64,000 nucleotides of DNA from Andrena cerasifolii (GCF_050908995.1 NC_135128.1:10817114-10881113); one strand, 5' to 3'; counted from the first letter of the stretch, positions 12,917 to 27,856 are shown. Translations and numbers: made by a program. The notes: a model not told the origin generated them from the letters alone.

Positions 12917-13621
12917 CTGATAATTGAAATTTTTCGTCTCTCATTCAATATTCAATGCCAGCCAGCAGGTAACATACAGAACTCTAAGCTTCAAGTAGTT
13001 AAGCCCCGTTATTGGTCAGACACGGCTCTTCCTGCTCGCACCTCGTCGATCTTAAGTAATTAATTTCCCAACGCCACGCGTAACGATCAAATAACGACCC
13101 CAGTGAATAAATTTCACATTTCATTTAAAAGCAATACTAATAATTCCCTAGACGTTCTCCAACCACTGTTCGTCCTGAGTAGAAATCCACGATAACAATC
13201 AAATGGAACATGGAAATGAAACGAAAGCAGTAGTCTCACTGAAAAACCAACGTCGCCATCGTGCATTTCTGATTAATCAGATCCATGGCGTTCCAGGGAA
13301 TGCAAGAACAATCTCGGTCTTCGTTATTCGTGTTTTCCGCCCGGAACGACAGGGGAAAGTTCTCTCGACGGACGATTCGACGTACAGATGTGGAGTGCAG
13401 GATTGTAATTATCTCTCTCCCTGGTCGTTTGCAGACCATAGTTTGATTCGGGGGTTGCAGGTTGTGTGCTGGAGCTTTGCGGGTTTCACGAGCGATAATA
13501 TTGCGGCCGGGGGTGTACCGCGAAACGGGAAAGTTGCGAGAACTGCGTGGGTGGCGAGTGTTTCCCCACATTGCGCCGTGTAGTCGAGTGCTGAATTGGG
13601 ACAAAGGGGGAGCGATGGAAC

Positions 13622-13646
13622 AAAAAAAAAACACACACACACACAC
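13622..13646 (+). repeat. Poly-A / (AC)n microsatellite
   Basis: A run of A residues passes directly into eight AC dinucleotides. Confidence 0.9.
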
Positions 13647-16600
13647 CCCTCGGTTCGACGTGCTGGCGCTAAAATGCAGAAGCTTACGGTCGCGTACATT
13701 TAAATAATAGGTCAGCCTCTGTGCTCGCTGCAGCCAGGATTCTGGGCGTAAAAAAGTGACTGGCCGGCATTAATCATATTCATGAGATGAATTGAAGTCG
13801 ACCTAAAATTGAAAGGTTTGAATATCGACGAGTTCGTGATCGAATATAACAGTGACAAAGTTATTCTACTTTTAACAATACGCATCGCCCTCAGGAAATT
13901 AAATACAGAAATCATCACATAATTCCAATCGGCCACCTTCCAATCACAGTGAATAAATGATCTGCCCATAATGTGTTTTCTGTCAACGTTCACGAGAAGG
14001 CACGCGAGGCACTGCACGATGTAGTCGAAAAAATGAGAGAAAGCTAGTATCCACAGGGCTGTGCTTAATAATGGGGGTGGCTTTTCGAAAAATGGAGTAT
14101 CTGCGTCGACAATACAGCCTCGACAATAGAAGAGCTTCGGTCGCCCCTCCTGTATACATGAAATTGTACTCCTTCCAAGAACTTCCCGACAAAGGTAGAC
14201 TCTGGTACACATCCCTCTGACATAATCTTCTTACGAAACGCTGCTCGTTAGGCGATCTAGTCATGCGGCACTCCAACTTGACAATCGAGAGCAATAAGCC
14301 TGCCGCACCATCGTCATTTCTACTTAATCCAGCACTGGACAATCCTGCGTTGCTCGAAGTACCGCGTAGGTCGACAGTGAGAGGCCGTGTACACCTTCAA
14401 AGACTGTCTTGCTCTAGAACGACAGAGGGAAGTCGGCGACGGATGCTGATGATCGATATACCCTAAACGCGAATGGAGCCGGCTCATAGAGCGGAAGCTA
14501 ATTAGGGCTTGTTTAGTGGTCGCGATTAGAGCAACGTATGGGCGGGCTGTGGGGCATATGTTCAGCTGGACTTTGGAGTTAAGCGGGTAATTGGCTGGCA
14601 GAATTCATTCACTGGTGTACACATTAGGATTAGTTATCGTTTATATATAAGGGATAATTACTGTCTATAAGGCTGCATTCTGTGATCCTTTGAGGTGAAA
14701 ATATTCCACATAGTAGAACAAGCCAGGTATTAGGTAGAACAACCAGGCAGGTATTCCACTTAAAGGAATTTTTAAACCATTTCTTTCCAAAATCAAACTG
14801 CAGTGGACACTGCTGACACTTCGGGACACTGTTTATTGGGGGTAAGCATTCGCATCACGTCCCGACCAACCCTTTTTGCCTGTATATCCTTGTACGAATT
14901 AACTTCGAAACACCAACCGATACACTCAACGGCGACAGCTCCCACTAATTCGGCAAGACCATCCGGTTAATGCGGAAACGAGTAAATACCCCGTCTACGT
15001 GGGAATGCTGTGCAGAGAAATTATATCAACACGTAGAGTGAATCAGAATAGGGATCTTAAGTAATGAAACAATTAGGGGACAAATGGCAGACGTTGTTAA
15101 TTGCTTCGGTATCCTCGGAACTCCCAGCTAAAACCCATTGAATCCATCGAGTATCTCGAGCACTTGCACTTCTTTAATCCCCTAATTTTTCGACACCTGG
15201 AGTCCTCAAACTTCGAAAATTCCTGGCCCGTACTCCGAGCTGTTCGAACTTAATTGCGAGATCAATTTCAGTTCGTTAAACTCATCTTGTTCTGCCTGAT
15301 TTTGAAACTTTCGACTACCACTCTAGGCCACTCAATTTACATACCACGCACAACTACTTTAATAAGCTCACAGAATATTAATCGATATAATGATAAGCGC
15401 ATTAGCAGCAGAGAATAGAGGAGGCCAGGGCGATCCACCAAATCTGGATTCGATCGCAATCGCTTTAACAGGGATTCGGTGGTTTCATTATCGGCGATCG
15501 TTACCGCATTTCTAATCGGCTCTGCGGATGGATAGGTAGACCCGGAGGATATATGGAATTTAATTACTTCTATACATACCGACCACTCCGTCATCTCGCG
15601 GCCAGATGCATCGAATTTAACCGCTGGGTGCAGCGCAGGAATTAGAAGCGTGTGTGCATCCCTTTTGCGCACGACTTGGCACACGCCGCCGTGTGCCTCT
15701 AACGAAGTAACTGCGTAGACGCTGCCGACTCGTTAACGGGTCGCGCAAATATTATTTTCACCGCTAAATTCATGCAACTGTCGCATATCACGGCGGTCTA
15801 TTTGCATATCGCACTGTAAATAGCGTTCCGTTGTCGATAGAACTACACCCGACACGTGCAGCTGCGTTTTCTGAGCGCGTTTCTTCTTGTTTGCATTCGC
15901 AGGGTGCTTCGTAGGGGTTGATTTTCCTGTTTACTTTTTACCATGAGCTACGGGCCAGCATCCCCGTTTCGTTTTAGGTATTCCAGCTGCGAGGTCGAGT
16001 TGTAAATTGTTCTCTCGCAACGTGTAATTCCGCGGGATGTTTTTTAATCGCACTTGGAAATTGCAATTTCGCCTGGAATGTTGTTCTTTTCATTTGATAA
16101 AACATCTTTCTACCTTCTCGAGCTTTTTTCTCTCTCTCTCTAATTCAGCGCGCGATACCTTTCGCGATTGCTGGTTGGTTGTTTCTCGACGGTTCGGAAA
16201 TATCGTTTCTTAGGTTTGCAAATCCTTTTAATGTTCTTTAGGAAGTTTGCAATAATTATCTGACAGTTTTCTCGCGTTCTGCTTGCACCTTGGCGACTGT
16301 AATACGTAGGCTGGAGAGTGTGTCGGAAAATGGGCAATGTCGAGCAATTTGAAGCTATTTCGTGGTAATTAGGGGCAATGTAATTAGTGCTTATCAACGT
16401 GGCGCGAGTTTAAGCCAGAATAGTGGTAACTATCTTGACTCAAACACGACGCGTGCCAAAATATTACTGATTAATGTCAGGGAAGTTAATGACGGTGTGT
16501 TTTCGCGTGCTCTGATAATAACCAGCACATCGGTGCGTCAAACTGTAACGTGTAACTGGAAATTCAATCTTTTATTACTTGCGTTATTAATCATCGACGC

Positions 16601-19600
16601 CAATAAAATCTATCGGCATGCTATGATAACACAATGTAGGTACATAAATCTATTACACCGCGAGGAAATACGATAATTAATAGTAATTTTTTAGCAATCT
16701 CCTTTGTCTTGTGAAATTTCCTCCTGCCGAATATTAATTAATACAAGCACAGTAAATTTGTGATTCCGCACAAGAGGGAAGGTATTATTTGCTCTCATAA
16801 TATGTAACATTTTATCAGCGCCAGTGTATTCTCAGTTGATTCAATAAATGGATAACAAATTGTCGAAGATATTTTACCTTTAATTTAATACTTGAGAGTA
16901 TAATAGATACAAACAGTTCGCAGTGTACCGTTCCGGTTCCGAATAATATTTGCTCCAATTACTGCTCTCCTTATTTATTTTCTGCTTTGTTATAATATGT
17001 ATTCAGCAAAGAAATCGATACCCGTGCTGAAATTACGCATGAAAGGTCCCTTAGACTCACGTGAAGTGGTTTCCAAGTTCCCTCTGTCTGCTCAGTCTCT
17101 TGACGTCTTATTTCATCTTATCTGCATATAATTGGAAGCGCTTAAACGAATTTGTCGATAGCTCTCCACTGCGATGCAACGAGTAGAGAAAACGTATAAA
17201 AAGTTCACGAGAACTTTTCTTGTTTCCATGGAAATCCCGAGAACGTGACTCGTCCAAATTTTCATTGAATTCTTCTGTGCCAATAAGCCCTTTATAATCC
17301 ACATTCATGTCCCAACAATATCCAAAACACGCCTTAATTAAAGCGAGTCTCCTTTAATTTCCACGATACCTCGCCGTTCCCCTGCACTTTTATCTCGTCA
17401 CATGCTCCAGCCTCGTACGCGGTAATCGCGGAATTCTATTACCGTTTATTACGAAACGTAGCGCCACTTTGCATCCGTTTCACGTAGGCTGCAGAATCGC
17501 GTCGTAACGTAACGTCGAAGCCCCTGCATTTTCGATGAACCCTTAAGCCGGCGCGCTCGTAAAGAACGCGAAATACTGTTGCGCCAAGTCGCGATAACGG
17601 CCCGCCGATCCATTGATAATCTTGCACCCGACAAACGTACCCTTATTTTTTCCGGCGAATTCAGCGTAATGGATACGTCGTAAAAGTTCACGCGGCTTTA
17701 CTGCCGGCGCACATCTGCATCGGGGACGAGCCGCTAAGTGCAACGGGTGCATAAAAATGCCCATAACCTTCTCGAAGTGGGTACATTGCCAGTTCTCGGA
17801 TCTACTAACTAAACCAACCCCCTAGAAATTACGCGTTAATGACTGAGGGGCTGTTTAAAGCACCGCGAAGTATTTATCCGAATTAGCGTCACCTCGGGAG
17901 AAGATCGCACCTCGTCACCTAATTTTTTCCCAGCATCCTCGCGCGCCCTTGGCCCCGGTAGCTAAGCTTCTCATTTTCCTGCAAGTTCTCACGCGCCCGC
18001 CGCTTATTAAATCGGCCCGCTGCAGCGTTCCGTACCGCCGTTCGTCTTCGACAGAGATAACTAGAGGAAGGAGACAGTCGGAGCTCGTGAACGGGAGCGA
18101 TCGTTCAATTTGTGGGTAACGAAGCGGGGGACGAAGTTGTAGCCACTCGCGGCAAATAATTTCGGGACCGATCGATCCCGGAATCCCACCTGCCGAACTT
18201 CGCCCACCAGCTCTGTCCAGGCTTCTCTGTTTCGTCCTCGATTTCTGGGCCGACGGCCACGGCTTCCGTCAAAGTTTCGCAGATGCCCCCTGTACAGAAA
18301 TCATTGCCGCGTGGAAGATCGATGGTATCTTTGTGTTCTGCCGCGAATCGCGCGTCAGAGATATGATCCCTCTGATTTGCACGAAGCCCGGCGAAGCATC
18401 GGCCCAAACAGCGATTTATTACCCGGCGCAGGTCCTCTTGTGACGTTTTCGACGGAATGATATACGTATCGGTCGTTATTCCCCCTTCTTTGTCTCTGCT
18501 TTTCACTCGGCAGCGGGCTTTTTTCCGGGACTGCGCGTCTCCCCGTCCGCCCCCCGCAGCGGGAAGCAAAATGTATTTTGTAACGAGGATTTTTACGCTC
18601 CCTTTGCCCCCACGTTTGCTCCACCCCGGCTGACAAACGGTCGTTGTTTCCAAGCGAAACATTCCCGTTCCGCGTTCACTTTGCCCTTTCCGTTCCGCGG
18701 TGTCCGGAAGTAACGTTCCAGCGAAAATCGTAGATCTGTGCGGGAAAAACAGCCGAAAGGGATCAAAGGACACTGGACGGGTTTCGCTAACTCACTGGAG
18801 TAGCAACTTCCCCGGCGGTAACGTAGGCGACCCGGGGGTTTCCCAATCGCAATTCCGCTGCTCCTCTCTTGCTGTAGTTTTTCGTACAGCACAGAAGTAG
18901 AGGAATGTTTTTTGCGAAAGGCACGCGAACGAACGAACGGTAAAATTCCATACGCTGCAAGTGGATTCATATATTCGATGAAATAACAATGTAGCAGTCC
19001 ATAAAATTTCGAGCCTCGCGAATGTATGCATTTTTACGGGCCAAAGTTTTATTAGTTTCTCGTAAACGTTTCTAGCGTTCCTTGAATCACTTCACTCTGC
19101 TGTTTGATAGAGAAATCGTTCCGGGGACACTTCGCTCGCTCTTGCCGGTATCGTTTGATTCGAGGCAATTTCTCGAAGCTCTCCTACAACGTTCGTTGGG
19201 GCTTATCATAGACAAGCGAAGCTCCTCATGGAGAACAGAGCACTTTGTTATCGCGAGATACGCGCCGGTAGATATCCAGGCAAAATTGCGACGATTTCTC
19301 TCCTTTAATACCTCGGAGGCATCGGCGATCGACTTGTTCGCGGTAAAAAATGACGTCGATGGAGGAGCGGCTTCTGAGGAAAACCCCTTTTCGCTTCGAG
19401 CCTCTGCTCTAACGAGTCGCTGCCGAGATTAACGAGACGTTGATCCGTTGCACTTTTAATAATTTCTGGACAGTGGTGTGTCGAGTCATCGAATCTGTTG
19501 GATATTCGTGTGGATCGATGGAAATAAAATAGCCCGCGTAGTGGACGCAGGTGGGGGCTAAATGTTCGTCGGCGACAAACGAGGTCAGGCACGAGGCAAT

Positions 19601-22600
19601 GCGGAGATTTTCGCTAACGAGTAAAGAGGAAACTGTTGCGCCTGGGGAAGCTAGTTCCCCCGTCGTTGTAGTCCCCGTGGCTCGTTGCAATGAAGCTTCC
19701 GAGGCGGACGTTGCCATTTAAAAGCTTGCTGCCGCGGCGTCTTGTAACCGCCATTTCTTTTTGCGGAAGTCTTGCTGCATCCGTCGGTGGTTGGTGTCCT
19801 CGCGCCACGCGCACCTTTGGCTGCCTTCCATATACCTCCTTGCCAAGTGGATATTGCACATGGCATCAAAGGGTGCCATAGAGGATTGCGACGCTTCCGC
19901 GCAAACGAGCTGTAGCGTCGACTTGACCCACGAGTACCTCTGCGCACACGTGCAACTCGCAAGTCCCGACAGCATCTGGGAAATTCTTGGACAGAAGGTG
20001 TTCTCGGGGCGGGCGTTATTAATACTCGCGGGATTTTTAGTACTCGGAAACTTTCGCTTATTTGGGGATCTTGCGACTTCAGGACCTCGCGGCGAGAAGG
20101 GTGCAATTACATTTTTGAGTGTAATATATATATGTAAAAAAATTCTACAGCGTTTGGTGCACGTTTGATAATAAATTGAGGGATGTTTTGCACAATACGA
20201 ATGCTCCAGATTTGAAAAATTCGTCAAACATGGAAATAGAAACTTGTCAACTCAATAACTATTAAATACTTATTGTGTGAGGATATATATTTTTCGATTA
20301 GTTTTCTCTTTCTAATGCTAAATCAAAGCAATAATTTTATAAAAAAAAATTTCTAAGTTACTCGAAGCTGGTAAAGATGGAGATGCACCCCTCTTGCTGC
20401 AAGGTCCTCATTTGAGGTTTTTCTGATTGGGGGTAGGAATCTATAGTTTGAAGTTCATCTGATTCGGAGGCAAAGGACGTTTCTGCCTCAGAATGGACCT
20501 GATTAGGGTGTTCATTATTCAAACTGTGGTAGATAATGCACTGTGTTGACTGTTCAATAAGTTGGGGTCTGTGGTTATAAGCTAGGTTTACCTTGATCAC
20601 GGTTTCCGCCACAGGGGCAACACAGGTTTCGCTTATCCCTTTAAGGGGTTTCGTAGACTAGAGAGAAATCCTCTCGTCCAGGAGACAGCATTGTCCCAAA
20701 CAATTACCGGCGGTATTGTGTTGGAGGAATAATTATCCTCGAAGTTGTAAGTGTTAGATCCCTTTACTTCAAACAGTACGTTCCTCAATTACAAATTCAC
20801 TTGCTCAATCGTGTCCCCGTGAACACCCCCGGAATCTCCACCGATACATTTCAAATTTCCTGTTCCAGAAATATTCCCAAACAAACTGTTTAATAATACA
20901 AACGCGAAAGTATTTCATAAATAAAGCATTTAAATGTCTCTAAAATTCCACAGAAGTTTCCGCGCGCAAGTAAATGATTCCAAATCGATTACACAAATGC
21001 GCCTCGCGCCGCAAAATAATTCTCCACCCCGTGCATTTACCTCGCCGCGCAAGGGTCAACGTCTCCACTTGAAATTGCTCGGTGGAATAGCATTACCGCT
21101 CTGAAGTAACATTAATAATTAACGTCAACTAGAAGTTTCTAATTGCGCGACCCAAAGTAAACGGTAATCTCTAATTAGGAACGCGATAATCAACGCCTCG
21201 CAACAGGCGGATCGATACACCGCGGGCCGTGCTGTTGTCAATTATATTTTTCACGATGTACCGCACCGAATTATCGGGATAAAGTTGCTCGCGCATTTCA
21301 GTTTATAAATCAGCGGCTCTCCCTTTTACGCCGTGAGCGATACACTTGGGAAATATGTACCTAAAGCGGGGCGAAAATTAAAGAGGATTCGACATTTGCA
21401 CGCCAACCGACCAATCCCCACTGGGAAAAAACCAATTTACACGGTTCATAAATTCGGCGGGCGACTAGCTTTGTAAGGTTCCTGTCCCCCCCCACAGAAA
21501 AGGCATACAGACCTGTTAAAATAAACAACTGTGACGCTTTTGCGGGCAGCTGGTTTTGCGCGTGTGTCGTTTGTCCCATAACTCGCGGAGCGCTCCTCGA
21601 TTAATTTCGCGTTTATTGGACCGATTTATTTAATACCTGCACCACAACGGCGAATGGTGGTGTTTGCTATACAATTTTTTTTCTGACACAGCGATATAAT
21701 TGCACAGTTCTTTTTGGGATAAAATCATTCCGGCAACTGCATATTTGCGTTTTTGATTGATTCTGCCAGCGTGATTAATATAGTCTACATTGCAACGTTC
21801 AATCACGAGTACGTTGTTTAATTTACTGTTCGCGTACTGCGAGCTCTGTGCCCAGGAGAAGGTTGCGAATTAATTTTAGAAAGTTAATTTCATCGAAGGG
21901 ACCAATGTGGCGGAACAATGACTCTGTTATTCGTCAATAAATTTAAATGGGCGCGCGCGGTCAATCGCGAGGCATTTCGAATGATTGTCAACGAATTTAT
22001 GCGGGCGACTGAAATAACTTGCGAACCACGAGACATGTATACCACTGACTGTATTCAACTAACCACATTTAACTAACTCTGACGTGCGTAAATGTTTCCG
22101 TGATTGCTCTAAGGCAACTTTTATGCGATACCTGTTTCCACACAGTTCGCGCTGATAGAAGTTTTAATTCGCTGTGTTGCTTCTCCTTTGAAATATAGTG
22201 TGCAGAGCTTGCCAGTTTGAGTTCTAATTTAACAGCAGGTGTAAAATTCCTTTTTTTCCGAAATTAAGTTTGACTTAAAACAAACGCATTTCACAGTTCG
22301 GACTCAGTCTCGCTAAAGAAAAAGTTATTGGAAGGTATAAATAACACAAATGAAGTGTTTTGAAATCAGTGAAGGGCTAAATTCGGAGCATGGAAAAAAA
22401 AAATATTATTTATTATTTTTTATTTTCATGTTAAAATTAAAAAAGAAAGTATATAATTTTTTTTTATTACTAGATATATCAAAGTCCTTCGGTGCATTGT
22501 TTGCGATGTTGATTTCCCCAAAATTTGAGCTTCAATTGTGCCCTTATCGTTCATTTGTTCGGTTGCGGTAGGAACAGGTATATATAAAGTGCCGGTACGT

Positions 22601-25600
22601 TTAATGTTAAGAACGTTCGCCTATTTCTCAAATACCTTTCCCCCGGATTGCGTGAGCGCATGCACCACACATAGCTCGCGACTCGCATGGTCTGGCACTG
22701 TTGCCTGAAATTACCACTGCAACGAACCTTTTGGCACAATTTCGTTCGCTCGTTTCAATTTCACCTCCATAGAGGCCGAAATATTGCTCAGACGAAACAC
22801 CACGACTGTTTCATTAAGGCGGAGCTCGCCCTCTATCGCTGCAAATTGTCCTCGTCGCAGAGATCCCGAATTTTTCGTCCATTCCGCAGCGACCTGCGAA
22901 AAAGGGCGTTCGTTTCGCGGGCCTTCGTACCAGATTTTATTCAGCGCATGCAGCTGCATCTGTTTGCGACCACGCCCGCCGGCGGGCGAGTAAACAACGA
23001 CGGGGACAGGCCGGTAAACCAAATTTAATAAGCCAAGTCTGGCTGCCGGCTGAATAATTCCTCTTTAATTATAGCCACGCTCGTGTGGCCGAATTTTACG
23101 AGCATTCAGCGGCCCCCGCGGAGAATAGGCGGCTGTTAAAGCCCGGAGAACGCCACTTGGATCTTTCACGAAGGTTTCCACCGTTAAACTCGAACAAATA
23201 TTTCCGCGCGCGTTTAATTGAATAACACCGTAAGCCCGCTGGGAAAGCGTAACGGTAGAATAATAATGTAACCGGCAAACAGCGAGCAAAACTTTGCTTG
23301 ATCCTCGTTACTCACTGTTACGTGTCGTCGATGAGCTTCGGGATAAATATGGAGTGGATGTTTGGCCTGCGGGAATGAGTGCGAGCGGCGTTATTACTCG
23401 TCCCGTGAAATAATGAAGACATCAATATTTCTGGCTCGCGAATTGCCGGCCGCTATTATCGAGCCAGTGGTACGCACTCCATTCTAAACGTTAAGGGCAC
23501 AATAGCACGTTACCCCTTACAAACTTCGACGACTTCAGTGAAGTCTTGCGAATTCAAAGTTCAACAACTTCGACAAGTTCAGTCTACCGTCTGGCTTTAG
23601 AACAAAGGAGTTCTAATCAGCTGAGAAGCTGGGGCAGATCCGCTGCAACAGTTCTTATAACTCACATAATCCCCAGCCAGGGATCACTCCGCGACACGTT
23701 CCCGGAAAACTGCGAACGAACGCCGGAGCGTGCGAAGTTTCAGGAGCATCCTTGATTCCCTGAATCTCGTGTACGCCGGGCTGCAAATCTGCTGCGAAAT
23801 AGCGAAGAGAGTCACGTCCGCGTCGCGCAACCGAATCCGCATCGGAATCCTTAATGCACACTCTTATCTCGCGTTCTCTAAAGTTCTCCCTTATTAGCAT
23901 CGAGGAGGCTGGCGCAAAGGGAATCGTTCCTGAGCGCAGATATAAAGTGAAATATTCATTGTCTCCTCTGAATCTGCTTGGCAGTTCTTCGCGGCCGCTC
24001 CTTGACGCGCGCAGGCTGGCGCAATCGATGCTCTTTGAATACGTTTCTCTCGATACCACGAGCGATGCTTCCCGCGCCTTTGTGGGCCAGCTCGCGTATC
24101 CTAGAGACATTTTCCTGCGCGTGTCGCTTGGAAATCAATCTGCACTGGCATTGCTATGCTGGGTCCACGTGCAGGAGCTATCTTTATGGTTCGCAGGAAG
24201 CCATCCGGCACGTTTCCTCCCCTTTTAGATTCCGGTTGCCACGCCGAAGCCTCTCGCCGCGAGGAATAATTTAAAAGGACTCGAAATGCCGGAGCAGCGC
24301 CTAACAGAGGGCCACGGGACTAATTCTGCTCGTTATTCAATGACACTGAGGGCTCGTCGAACAAAGTAGGCCTTCCTTTTTGGAAATTGCCACTTGCCTA
24401 ATGCTGTTATTTAAGAACGCATTAAGAGGCAGAAGTTGGAAGGGCGGTGGGGAATAGGGGCGGTGAAATATTGAGGAATATTTGAATGTGACAGGGAATA
24501 AAGTGTGCAGCCATTTATCATTCCTTCTGTTTGATGATAGGGATGGGGAGGGGGAATAGCTTTGGTTTGGAGAGATGGGTGTGAGGGTGGAACTATTGAG
24601 GTTGGAGCTCCTCCATTGGGATTGTAGAGGTGTAATTGAATATCTTATACGTCATAGAGTATGGTATTGGATTAGAATGTAGTTAGATCGGGGATGACAG
24701 TAATGTAAGGGGTGTTTGCGGGTTGGATGTCTAGAAGTGATACAATTTTTAGGATTTTTTTTTTAAAGAACTATACAACGTATCTTGATGCAATTTTTTA
24801 CATCTTGTTAATCTGTGTTTGCCCTATAATTTCCTATTTTTATATTGTCATAACAAAGTTATGTTGTATTTATAGAGAGCGCCACGTTCATTCGTGGGAA
24901 ATCGAAAAATCTAAATGGCGTTTTAAAGTTTAGGCCTGAAACTAGGCGACACCCTAAAAATATTTTTAAAAAATTGGGCTATTTTTAATATCTATTTTCT
25001 TCAATCAAAGACAAAAATATCGGTAAGTATTAAGTATTTTGGGGGGTCCACTAGATTGAAGTCGTGCAATGACAACGCAAAAAAAATTTAAACAAAATTA
25101 CATCCAGTCTTCTTTCAATCGTGCACGCCAGTTTGAGAGACGGTGTTTAGAGAAAAGTGCGCTCAAAGCATTGTAGAATAATATAGAATAATATACTTTA
25201 TTTCATTTATTTTATTTTGGCTCACAGAAACTATATGAACTCGTTCAATTCAAAGTATTGTATTTCCCTTCAGTACCGAGCGTAGATCAGATGACTGGCT
25301 TTGCCTCTCAACGATATAACTTCTAAAATATTCCGAATTTCTTTATGAAATTTTAACTGAACATTCTTAAGAAGTTACTCCATCGATTTATATACCTATA
25401 TAAACATGATTTTTGAAACCTCAAACCCGCAAATTCCGCAGATTAGCAATCATAGAAATTGGGATTCGGTCTGAAGAAGGTCTCTCGTTAGCTTCACCTT
25501 CGTCCAAGCAGAGTTTGAAAAAGTTTCGATGACGATACTTGCGAGAGGGTCTGGGTCTTTATCAGTTCCCTCGTTTGCAGAGCTGTAGAAGCGCCTCCGG

Positions 25601-25872
25601 TTCTGTCGGAACTTCTTTCTCGACAGCACCGCGAGGATGTCAAGCTCAGAGCCTCGCACCCTTTACATCTTTCTTCCCGGGCAAATGTATATTCAGTTCG
25701 CCAGCGCGGTACCACTATTAACACGGTCGTTTGCAGACCCCAATTGTGCACCTCCACCAACGTCATACCCCTATCATCTATTTTGCAAGCGCACTGCTCG
25801 CTATTAGCATTGGTTTTCGATTAATTAACCAGCCGCCCCATTCGACCGGGCTGCAAAGTTAGGCAGGAAATC

Positions 25873-25886
25873 GGGGGGGGGGGGGG
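25873..25886 (+). repeat. Poly-G run of 14
   Basis: Fourteen consecutive G residues. It is unusual in this composition and could form a quadruplex or reflect a length-uncertain homopolymer. Confidence 0.9.
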
Positions 25887-26665
25887 TAACTTTTTGGCGA
25901 TCGACGGTAGTGTATCAGCTCGCTGCTATCGAATTACATAGATTTCGCAGCTGCCAGAATGGAATCAACCGAGACATCTACGGGATAAATAGAGTTGCTT
26001 GGCTGCTTCCGTACCTCGGTGGATCGCGCCATTTTCCGATGGAAATTCTGCAATTCCCGCCACGATCCCGACACGGAATTCCCTTCCATCGGCTCGTTCC
26101 CGCGCGTAAATCATTTTATTCTTCGCCTTCACGCCCGCGCAGAATATATTCCGCGTATTTCGAAGACAGTGAAAAAGTTGACAGCAGCTTACCCGGTATT
26201 TATTCGGGGCGGCATTTCGCCGATAAATCTCGGGGGTGCACTTATAGTCGCGATTGTGGAAGTATCGAAGGGCTCTGTCAGCAGTCAAAGGGCCCCGGTC
26301 CAGATGGTCGTCTCATTTTTCAACGGCGACGTTTTCATAGTGGCACGGATATCCAGTGATAAGGGACGGATCGATACTGATGGCGGCGATAAGGGAGGAA
26401 GAGGGAAGGCTGTAGGAATCACCAAGAAGTGGCTATTCGTCTCTGCTTGTTATCAAGCAACGAGCTTGTTCCCACCTCGGGCGCGACTTTTTAGGTCGAA
26501 CGATTTATCTGACCGTAGAAAGTCCTACTTTTTTGCCCTCCAACGTTCTTCTCGGCATACAGGCCGGCTCAGGATTACGGACACTAATGTAACCACTTAC
26601 AACTGAAGCTGAATGGACTTTTCTATTAGTTTCCTTTAACCAGTCGTTTGGTTTTGCTCTCTCTA

Positions 26666-27854
26666 CAGGGTGTCCCACTAAGGAGTGGACAGCGCGATAT
26701 CTCTTAAAGTATTGTCGATAAAAATATAAAAAAAATAGGGAATTGCATGGTTCGAGGGGGCCCATTTATTAGCGCGAACGAATTTTGTTTTCAATTATTA
26801 TTTTAAAAGATACGATGGTCAAGTTCGGTTTTTCAAATGGAACTATTTTTTTTGAAGACCTGAGTTGATAGTGCGTTCCAAGACAAATTCAATAAGCTTT
26901 AATGTATACACTTTATTTCCACTGGTTTTTAAGATATTGCGCTTGCAAATTTACTGATTTTCACTGCAAGAAACCCCTCTGGAATGGCAAAAACTGGGGG
27001 CGGTCTTACTAGCGCCACGGGTGGCACTGCCTGTTGAAATGGATACTTACCTGCCAAAGGTCTAGGCCAGAAATGGCAGGCCCAAAGGCTGGACAATTCT
27101 TTTCCGTCAGAAATGCTACTTAGGTAGGTACATCTGCGGTATCGAGAAGCGCATCGTTACTTTTATTTCGCACTTGCTTCTACGCTCGGATGGCCGGTTC
27201 TTTTGGGAGGGATACAAGTTGGATTGGTTAAGTTAGGAGGAGTGAAAGTTGCTAGACTAAATTTCAACCATAGGGAGCAGATTGTATCAGAACCAATCGG
27301 ATTTGCATCCCTCACAAAAGAACCGGCCATCCGAGCGTAGAAGCAAGTGCGAAATAAAAGTAACGATGCGCTTCTCGATACCGCAGATGTACCTACCTAA
27401 GTAGCATTTCTGACGGAAAAGAATTGTCCAGCCTTTGGGCCTGCCATTTCTGGCCTAGACCTTTGGCAGGTAAGTATCCATTTCAACAGGCAGTGCCACC
27501 CGTGGCGCTAGTAAGACCGCCCCCAGTTTTTGCCATTCCAGAGGGGTTTCTTGCAGTGAAAATCAGTAAATTTGCAAGCGCAATATCTTAAAAACCAGTG
27601 GAAATAAAGTGTATACATTAAAGCTTATAGAATTTGTCTTGGAACGCACTATCAACTCAGGTCTTCAAAAAAAATAGTTCCATTTGAAAAACCGAACTTG
27701 ACCATCGTATCTTTTAAAATAATAATTGAAAACAAAATTCGTTCGCGCTAATAAATGGGCCCCCTCGAACCATGCAATTCCCTATTTTTTTTATATTTTT
27801 ATCGACAATACTTTAAGAGATATCGCGCTGTCCACTCCTTAGTGGGACACCCTG
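26666..27854. mobile_element. 1,189-bp near-perfect hairpin element, TA-flanked
   Basis: Two 564-bp arms (26666-27229 and 27291-27854) are almost identical inverted copies around a 61-bp loop. The tips read CAGGGTGTCCCACTAAGGAG. TA lies at 26664-26665 and 27855-27856, consistent with a Tc1/mariner-like TA target. No transposase frame exists. The few arm mismatches lie near the loop (for example GGATACAAG versus GGATGCAAA) and around 26890. Confidence 0.92.
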
Positions 27855-27856
27855 TA

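Larger units (their letters stand above)
12917..26663. other. Long gene-poor stretch
   Basis: About 13.7 kb without any coding region I can support. The longest frames (222 aa at 18105-18773 on minus, 203 aa at 25995-26606 on plus, 169 aa at 19718-20227 on minus, 166 aa at 13712-14212 on minus) show no recognisable domain, signal peptide or splice-bounded exon pattern and usually face another open frame on the opposite strand. CpG-rich blocks lie at about 17900-18750 and 22850-23250. Simple repeats are listed separately. Undetected short exons or non-coding RNAs remain possible. Confidence 0.45.

Noticed and set aside
13712..14342. Minus-strand frames with hydrophobic stretches, considered as a decayed chemoreceptor
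   Set aside because: The hydrophobic segments do not line up with a receptor topology and no family motif could be identified.
18105..18773. 222-aa minus-strand frame
   Set aside because: No domain, signal or splice context. It lies in CpG-rich DNA where stops are scarce, and two further minus-strand frames overlap it.
25995..26606. 203-aa plus-strand frame
   Set aside because: No recognisable domain; overlapping frames on both strands indicate chance openness.
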